Positions 59,044-64,000 of a DNA stretch of 64,000 nt are shown one piece after another; position 1 is the stretch's first letter; each line of letters opens with the position of its first letter. The notes below the pieces were generated by a model that made no database searches, was not told the DNA's origin, and saw nothing but the letters and a program-made list of their open reading frames with translations. The DNA comes from CALMFG01 sp963666035. GTDB taxonomy: Bacteria; Bacillota; Clostridia; Christensenellales; CALMFG01. The stretch lies in assembly GCA_963666035.2 (NCBI GenBank), contig CAXXJI010000004.1, forward strand, positions 62,001 to 126,000. The letters run 5' to 3'. Made by a program: the position numbers and the translations under genes.

Positions 59044-59074
59044 AAGCAGGGCCTTAAAATGCCTTGCTTTTTTT
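59044..59074 (+). terminator. Terminator of thrS
   Basis: AAGCAGGGC (59044-59052) with GCCTTGCTT (59061-59069) (one G-U pair), then TTTTT. Confidence 0.9.
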
Positions 59075-59101
59075 GCATCCTAACAGATTTTGATGCTATC
59101 G

Positions 59102-59689
59102 CTAATCCCTAAATCCTTTGCCTTCCAAAATCTTCTCTATAAATCTCTCAATCCGTGAAGCGCGCGTTTCGCTCTGCTTGGCCGAAGAAAAGTAGTAGAA
59201 ATACTCGCGCTGGCGTCCGGGCGTTAAGGATTCAAAAGCTTCCTGCAACTCGGGCGATTCCTCAAATTTTTCAATCAACTCTTCAGGATAAACGATTTCT
59301 TTCTTTTCTTTTACGGGCATTTTCAGCCCTGATTTCTCTATGGCGATCGCTTCCTCAACATACGTGCGTATGATGTTTTCGGATTTTTTGATTTCATCGA
59401 CGCTGGCAAAGCGCATTTGCCGTCCGGCCTCGGTATTGGTAGTGGGGCGAATTAAAACATTATTCGGGTCTTTCATGAGTCCGCCTTTGAAGAACAAAAG
59501 TGCGCAAGAATCTTTAAACGGGATAATGATCACCACAATATGCTTATCAAACAGATAAGCCGGTTTTGCCCATTTTATTTCCTCGGTCAGGTCAAAAGTG
59601 AGTAGGATTTCACGCAAAGCAGATATTTCGTTCTGCCATTGTGGTGCGTTTTTTATATATTCATCCACCTTGGGATTGATATTTGTCAT
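59102..59689 (-). CDS. YdeI/OmdA family protein
   Basis: 195 residues. The N-terminal DUF1801-type fold (MTNINPKVDEYIKNAPQWQNEISALREILL...EEIKWAKPAYLFDKHIVVIIIPFKDSCALLFFKGGLM) is followed by the YdeI/OmdA C-terminal domain (about 130-195), with YPEELIEKFEESPELQEAFESLTPGRQREYFYYFSSAKQSETRASRIERFIEKILEGKG. The family is widespread and often called OmpD-associated, although the present organism has no OmpD. The role is unknown. ATG 59689 has CGAGGTG upstream. It is 70 bases after the acidic repeat protein and may be co-transcribed with it. Confidence 0.9.
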   Translation of the reverse strand: MTNINPKVDEYIKNAPQWQNEISALREILLTFDLTEEIKWAKPAYLFDKHIVVIIIPFKDSCALLFFKGGLMKDPNNVLIRPTTNTEAGRQMRFASVDEIKKSENIIRTYVEEAIAIEKSGLKMPVKEKKEIVYPEELIEKFEESPELQEAFESLTPGRQREYFYYFSSAKQSETRASRIERFIEKILEGKGFRD

Positions 59690-59758
59690 AATATTTCACC
59701 TCGTTTTCGGTTTTAATAGCACCTTAAAAGTTTCTTTATAGAACATAGGTTTTAAGGG

Positions 59759-60190
59759 TTAATCATCATCCTCATGCTCGTCGTCTTCATCTTTGCGATC
59801 TTCACGTTCGTCGTCTTCGTCATCATCATAATCGCTAGAACCGCCAGAGTCGGCTATCGTACTGGCGCCTGTGCCCGTATCAGGAGCAGGGACAGAAGCC
59901 GAAGCACCGGTTCCCGCATCAGGCGCAGGGCTGTTCAGCGACGCACCTGTACCCGCGTCTGGCGTAGGAGAGGACGAAGAAGATGCACCGGAAACCGAAT
60001 CGGGCGAAGCGCCAGGCACACTTAAACTGGCACCGGAACCTTCATCCGCCCACATCTCAACCGTCGCAGATGCTGCCGCCGAATCGGCCGCATGTGATTG
60101 ATTATACGATTCAGTAAAAAATATGATCGCAAAGGTTGTGCCAAACAGCCCGATGATCAGCGCCAGATTTCCAATCCATGCTTTTTTCAT
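59759..60190 (-). CDS. Membrane-anchored repeat protein with acidic C-terminal tail
   Basis: 143 residues from ATG 60190 (an ATG three codons earlier at 60199 is possible, but the AAAGG site suits 60190). A signal/anchor helix (about 5-25: AWIGNLALIIGLFGTTFAIIFF) is followed by a Ser/Ala/Pro/Gly-rich stretch with three tandem 13-residue repeats of the type PxPDxGTGASxxx, then an Asp/Glu tail (DYDDDEDDEREDRKDEDDEHEDDD). The acidic end suggests calcium or cation binding, or charge-based contact with the wall; this is inference. No family recognised. Confidence 0.8.
   Translation of the reverse strand: MKKAWIGNLALIIGLFGTTFAIIFFTESYNQSHAADSAAASATVEMWADEGSGASLSVPGASPDSVSGASSSSSPTPDAGTGASLNSPAPDAGTGASASVPAPDTGTGASTIADSGGSSDYDDDEDDEREDRKDEDDEHEDDD
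59865..59981 (-). repeat. Three tandem 39-base repeats
   Basis: Units start at about 59865, 59904 and 59943, each encoding 13 residues (PAPDTGTGAS, PAPDAGTGAS, PTPDAGTGAS plus three variable residues). Copies differ mainly in third codon positions and in the variable spacer. Confidence 0.85.
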
Positions 60191-60347
60191 ATTACTCATT
60201 ACCTTTCTTCATATGAGTATTCTGGTAATGCTTTTCAATATAACAATACTATATATATACCGAACTACTGACTAAATAAACAACACTTTTTTGATTTCTG
60301 CAAATATACACCATCTTGTATCTTTTGTTTATTTTTTGTGTCATACA

Positions 60348-60356
60348 TGGTATAAT
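60348..60356 (+). promoter_or_regulatory. Promoter of nrdR
   Basis: TGGTATAAT, an extended -10, 37 bases before the start; the -35 is weak. Confidence 0.6.
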
Positions 60357-60392
60357 ATCTTAAAATATCTGGGTGGAAGGTCGCTATAAAAA

Positions 60393-60848
60393 ATGAAATG
60401 TATGTTCTGCGGGTGTATTGAGAGCAAAGTGGTCGATTCCAGGCCGACTGAGGAAGGCAACGCCATACGAAGACGGCGGGAGTGCTTAAACTGCAATAAA
60501 CGGTTTACAACATACGAGAAAATTGACAGCCTGCCCTTGCTGGTCATCAAAAAAGACGGTTCCAGAGAACCGTTTGACATTGAAAAAATCAAAAAAGGCA
60601 TCATCAAATCCTGTGAAAAGCGTCCCGTGGCCATGGAAAAAATAGACGCACTGGCCTCTGAGGTGGAGAAAAAGGCTTTCAACTCACTGAAAAAAGAGAT
60701 TGAATCCAGCGACATTGGCGAGATGGTAATGGATGAACTGAAAGATTTGGATCCGGTGGCCTATGTACGCTTTGCCTCGGTCTATCGACAGTTTACCGAC
60801 ATCAACACCTTTATGGTAGAACTTAATAAATTGATTAGTGAAAAATAG
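60393..60848 (+). CDS. nrdR: Transcriptional repressor NrdR
   Basis: 151 residues. The zinc ribbon uses Cys3, Cys6, Cys31 and Cys34, and the ATP-cone (about 49-139; LPLLVIKKDGSREPFDIEKIKKGIIKSCEKRP) senses ATP/dATP. NrdR represses ribonucleotide reductase genes when dATP is high. The GxxESKVVDSRPTEEGNAIRRRREC segment is highly conserved. ATG 60393 lacks a strong Shine-Dalgarno. It is followed at once by the pgeF gene. Confidence 0.97.
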   Translation: MKCMFCGCIESKVVDSRPTEEGNAIRRRRECLNCNKRFTTYEKIDSLPLLVIKKDGSREPFDIEKIKKGIIKSCEKRPVAMEKIDALASEVEKKAFNSLKKEIESSDIGEMVMDELKDLDPVAYVRFASVYRQFTDINTFMVELNKLISEK

Positions 60849-60849
60849 C

Positions 60850-61689
60850 ATGGACTTTGAAAACTATTACCGGCAGGTAAAAGCCGGATTTAACCACGAA
60901 AATAAGGGGGATGTGGAATTTTTGACCATCCCTTCTTTTGTTGAGGCGGGTGGACTCGTTCACGCGTTTACCACACGAAAGACCGGGGTCAGCCAGGGCG
61001 GCTTTGCATCACTCAATTTCTCGTTTGGACGGGAAAAAAATCCGGAGAATATTCGCGCGAATTTTAGGATTATTGCGGACGCTTTAGGGGTTTCGGTGGA
61101 TGATATGGTTTTGGATAACTACGGTCATACGCCGAATGTGCTGCATGTCACCGAGAGCATGCGGGGATGCGGGGTATATAACAATGATGGTCTGCCCACC
61201 TGCGACGGATTGGCCACCGATATTAAGGGCCTTCCTCTGGTGACCATGCACGCCGACTGCGCCGCTATATTCTTCTATGATCCATTAAGACAAGCAGTAT
61301 GCGTCTGCCACGCTGGATGGCGGGGCACTGCGGGCGGGATTGTGGAAAACGCGGTCAGTATGATGACCGATGAATTGGGATGTCGTAAAGAAGATATCTT
61401 GATCGGAATCGGCCCTTGTATCCAATCCTGCTGTTTTGAGATTAAAAGCGATGTCGAAAAAGAATTCAAAGCGAATTTCGGTGATTTCTCGGTGGAATAT
61501 AGGGATGGTAAAATCTTCGGCGATTTGGAAAAAGGGATCATTTCCTGTTTGATGCGGGCGGGTTCGCCGCCCGGGAACATCACGCGGTCGGGTGAGTGCA
61601 CCTACTGCAATGAAGCGGATTATTTTTCCTACCGCAGGCAGGGACAAAGCGGCGGCGCGATGGCGTCCGTGGTGATGATAAAAGAATAA
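60850..61689 (+). CDS. pgeF: Peptidoglycan editing factor PgeF / YfiH-type purine nucleoside phosphorylase-like protein
   Basis: 279 residues. The family (YfiH/YlmD, formerly called multicopper polyphenol oxidase) has the metal site with His and Cys in MHADCAAIFFYDP and CHAGWRGTAGG, and the conserved FTTRKTGVSQGGFASLNFSFGREKNPENIRANF. Members show adenosine phosphorylase/deaminase activity and edit peptidoglycan precursors in E. coli. ATG 60850 is preferred over a GTG at 60838 because it follows the nrdR stop by one base. It is separated here from yggS, with which it is adjacent in Bacillus. Confidence 0.92.
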   Translation: MDFENYYRQVKAGFNHENKGDVEFLTIPSFVEAGGLVHAFTTRKTGVSQGGFASLNFSFGREKNPENIRANFRIIADALGVSVDDMVLDNYGHTPNVLHVTESMRGCGVYNNDGLPTCDGLATDIKGLPLVTMHADCAAIFFYDPLRQAVCVCHAGWRGTAGGIVENAVSMMTDELGCRKEDILIGIGPCIQSCCFEIKSDVEKEFKANFGDFSVEYRDGKIFGDLEKGIISCLMRAGSPPGNITRSGECTYCNEADYFSYRRQGQSGGAMASVVMIKE

Positions 61690-61695
61690 ATTCAC

Positions 61696-61724
61696 TTGAA
61701 ACCATGCACCAAATCATGTAAGAT
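61696..61724 (+). promoter_or_regulatory. Promoter of smc
   Basis: TTGAAA (61696-61701), 17 bases, TAAGAT (61719-61724), 38 bases before the start. Confidence 0.7.
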
Positions 61725-61761
61725 AGATAACGCTGATTTTGCGATAAAAGAGGGATAAAGG

Positions 61762-64000
61762 TTGTATTTAAAATCGATCATCATTAACGGATTCAAGTCT
61801 TTTCCGGATAAAAAAGAATTTAAAATTGAGAATGGCATCACTGGTGTGGTGGGGCCGAACGGCAGCGGGAAGTCCAATGTGGCGGATGCGGTGCGCTGGG
61901 TGTTGGGCGAACAAAGCGCCAAGTCCTTGCGCGGCGGTAAGATGCTGGACGTCATCTTCGGCGGTTCGGATACCCGAAAACCCCGGTCTTTTTGTGAGGT
62001 TTCTTTAGTATTTGATAATTCCTCTTCGGTTTTGGATACCGATTTTTCGGAAGTGCACATCTCAAGAAAGCTCTACCGTTCGGGTGAGAGTGATTATTTT
62101 ATCAATAAAGCATCATGCCGTCTAAAAGACATATTGGATATGTTCCGGGATACAGGCATTGGCAAAGAGGGATACAGCATCATCGGGCAGGGCAAAATCG
62201 ATGAGATTTTAACCGAAAAGAGTACGGAGCGCCGCAAGATTTTTGAAGAAGCCGCGGGCATTATGAAATACCGTGTACGCAAAGAAGAGGCCGAACGCAA
62301 GCTCGCCCGCACGCAGGAAAATTTGGTGCGCGTAAAAGACATTTTGGGCGAACTGGAAACACAAATCGGGCCGTTAAAGAAACAAAGCGAGCAGGCAAAA
62401 CGCTATGTGGCACTGGCTGATCGGTTAAAGGTGCTTGAAGTTAACCTCTATCTGGAGGCTTATGATAAGCATGCCGAAAAAATTGACGCGGTTAAAAAAA
62501 CCATCGAAGGTCTGCACGAAGAAGAACAGATGCTTCTGAACCAGCTGAAAACACTGGAATCGAATATGCAGGGCGAAGAGCAGATGTCCACTGAAATGGA
62601 CGAACAGATTTCCAAAATGAATTATGATGTCACGTCATGCCAGCGGGATATTGAGCGTATCGACGGTGAAATCAAGCTGAATCAGGAAAGAAAAGCTTAT
62701 TTTGATCGGGATATTGAACGCTTAAGCACCGAGATAGAAACCGAAAACGAAACGATCAAACAAAAGGCTTTTACAGCTGAGGTGCTGTTGGCTGAGATTG
62801 AAAAAACGGAGATCGAACAATCTGATGCAGATGGTCAGATTTTTGATATGCAAAATCGGCTGGCTGAAAAACAGATTCAGCTGGAGCAGGAAAGCAGGGT
62901 CTTAAGTGACGCTAAAAACGGCGTATTTGATAATCTGGGCGAGCTGACTGAGATAAAATCCGGGCTCTCGGCCGCGGTGACCGAACGCGATGCGGTCAAA
63001 CGTCGTGTCGCCGAAATCGAAGCCCGTTTGAACAGCTACCAAAGCGAAATGTCTTCGCTGAAAGAAGAAGAGCGCGATCAGAAGCAGGCGATGGAAGACG
63101 CCGAGACCGAATCGAATGAGCTTAAAACCAGAGTGTTCGATCTGGCGCGCGATTACCGCAATCGGGAAAACGAGCTGTCCCAAACAACGGCGACGCTTTA
63201 TGATTTGGAAAAACAGCTGGAAGGCATCAGCTCGCGTAAAAAACTGCTGACCGAAATGCGGGACGGCTTTGAGGGGTATTATAACAGCGTTAAAAACCTG
63301 ATGCTGGCTTCAGAGAACGATTCCTCCATTCGGGATAAAGTGATCTCCACGATGGCGTTGGCGGTCGGTGTGCCCGAAAAATACGAGGTGGCGGTGGAAG
63401 TCGCGCTGGGCAATGCCGCGCAGAATATCATCGTAGAAAATGAATATGACGCCAAAGCGCTGATTGAATACTTAAAGAAAAACGATATGGGGCGGGTGTC
63501 GTTTCTGCCGCTCAACGCTCTGAAAACCCGAACACTTTCGTCGTCCGAGATGCGCTTTTTAAGCGAAAAAGGAGTACTCGGCATCGCATCTGATTTGGTC
63601 AGCTATGACAAGCGTGTCAAAAACGCGGTGGATTATCTGCTGGCAAGAACACTGATTGTTGACAATATGGACAACGCAATCCGTGTGATGAAACAGGCGT
63701 CTTACAGCTTTAGAATCGTGACACTGGACGGTGATGTGCTGAACCCCGGCGGTGTCATCACCGGCGGCAGTTTAAAGAAGAATCAGGGCGGCTTGCTTTC
63801 GCGTGAACGTGTACTGGCCGAACTGAATGAGCAGGAAAAGGAGCTGGGAAACAAAGCGGACAATATCCGTGCCAAATTTGTCATCCTGCGTGAGAGCCTG
63901 AAAAGCATATCGGATGAAAAAGAAGATTTAGACGCAAAACAGCGAAAAGCGGAGCTGGCGATGACGGCTTCCGCCGAAAAGCTGAGCGCACTGAAAGATA
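61762..64000 (+). CDS. smc: Chromosome segregation protein SMC, N-terminal part (runs off window)
   Basis: 746 codons are visible. It begins (M)YLKSIIINGFKSFPDKKEFKIENGITGVVGPNGSGKSNVADAVRWVLGEQS, with Walker A GPNGSGKS (31-38), followed by the arm with a long coiled coil (about 165-500) and the hinge (about 515-670; IRDKVISTMALAVGVPEKYEVAVEVALGNAAQN ... NPGGVITGGS). SMC with ScpA/ScpB organises and segregates the chromosome. TTG 61762 follows AGAGGG and AAAGG. The Walker B and signature motif must lie beyond the window. The gene follows pgeF by 72 bases with its own promoter. Confidence 0.96.
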   Translation, partial: MYLKSIIINGFKSFPDKKEFKIENGITGVVGPNGSGKSNVADAVRWVLGEQSAKSLRGGKMLDVIFGGSDTRKPRSFCEVSLVFDNSSSVLDTDFSEVHISRKLYRSGESDYFINKASCRLKDILDMFRDTGIGKEGYSIIGQGKIDEILTEKSTERRKIFEEAAGIMKYRVRKEEAERKLARTQENLVRVKDILGELETQIGPLKKQSEQAKRYVALADRLKVLEVNLYLEAYDKHAEKIDAVKKTIEGLHEEEQMLLNQLKTLESNMQGEEQMSTEMDEQISKMNYDVTSCQRDIERIDGEIKLNQERKAYFDRDIERLSTEIETENETIKQKAFTAEVLLAEIEKTEIEQSDADGQIFDMQNRLAEKQIQLEQESRVLSDAKNGVFDNLGELTEIKSGLSAAVTERDAVKRRVAEIEARLNSYQSEMSSLKEEERDQKQAMEDAETESNELKTRVFDLARDYRNRENELSQTTATLYDLEKQLEGISSRKKLLTEMRDGFEGYYNSVKNLMLASENDSSIRDKVISTMALAVGVPEKYEVAVEVALGNAAQNIIVENEYDAKALIEYLKKNDMGRVSFLPLNALKTRTLSSSEMRFLSEKGVLGIASDLVSYDKRVKNAVDYLLARTLIVDNMDNAIRVMKQASYSFRIVTLDGDVLNPGGVITGGSLKKNQGGLLSRERVLAELNEQEKELGNKADNIRAKFVILRESLKSISDEKEDLDAKQRKAELAMTASAEKLSALKD

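Noticed and set aside
59865..59981. Possible CRISPR-like or mobile repeat
   Set aside because: The 39-base units are head-to-tail in a coding frame, have no unique spacers and encode a repeated 13-residue motif, so this is a protein repeat.

Overview
This window looks like a chromosomal segment of a low-to-mid GC Gram-positive bacterium, most likely class Clostridia in the Firmicutes. The case rests on a CtsR-McsA-McsB-ClpC operon with a CtsR box, a lysine riboswitch, a T-box in front of thrS, SepF and DivIVA cell-division genes, lipoproteins with lipoboxes, a SigB/SigF-type partner-switching locus, and frequent TTG starts behind strong Shine-Dalgarno sequences. I cannot name a genus. There are no rRNA or tRNA genes, insertion sequences, phage genes or CRISPR arrays. 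Nearly everything is housekeeping, with a few accessory islands.

Layout. 1-2.2 kb: end of the L11-L1 operon, then the L10-L7/L12 operon behind an L10 leader. 2.2-4.3 kb: a four-gene sigma-factor locus (STAS antagonist, degenerate RsbW-like protein, sigma factor, intact HATPase). 4.3-9.9 kb: division and envelope genes (HlyD-like protein, yggS, sepF, divIVA, lspA, rluD). 9.9-14.6 kb: ctsR-mcsA-mcsB-clpC. 14.6-15.8 kb: a DUF2975-like membrane protein and a lipoprotein. 15.8-22.3 kb: a surface-glycan operon (two GT4 glycosyltransferases, a pyruvyl-transferase-like protein, a flippase and an FrhB-like iron-sulfur protein). 22.4-26.3 kb: surE, a BaiN-type flavoprotein and typA. 26.4-29.9 kb: lysine/diaminopimelate operon asd-dapA-dapB under a lysine riboswitch, with dapB fused to two ACT domains.

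29.9-35.0 kb is the least ordinary stretch. It holds a small membrane protein, a divergent surface protein split by a frameshift, a stomatin/NfeD pair, an XRE regulator, a 53-residue membrane protein and an isochorismatase-like hydrolase. 35.1-40.4 kb (minus strand): two radical-SAM-associated genes, RNase G, L21 with a long Ala/Thr/Lys tail, and L27 without the N-terminal extension usual in Firmicutes. 40.5-45 kb: cyclophilin, DegV, amtB behind an apparent attenuator, and glnA. 45-50 kb: a D,D-carboxypeptidase, a DUF512 protein, der and plsY. 50-59 kb: a prohibitin-like protein, polA-coaE-lytic transglycosylase-oligopeptide-binding lipoprotein, and T-box-thrS. 59-64 kb: a YdeI-like protein, a repeat protein with an acidic tail, nrdR, pgeF and the first 746 codons of smc.

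The best candidates for something new are the partner-switching locus with one degenerate and one intact anti-sigma-type ATPase, the DapB-ACT fusion, the L21 tail together with the unextended L27, and the frameshifted surface protein with its palindromic divergent promoter. All work was done by reading the sequence; no database or structure search was run.
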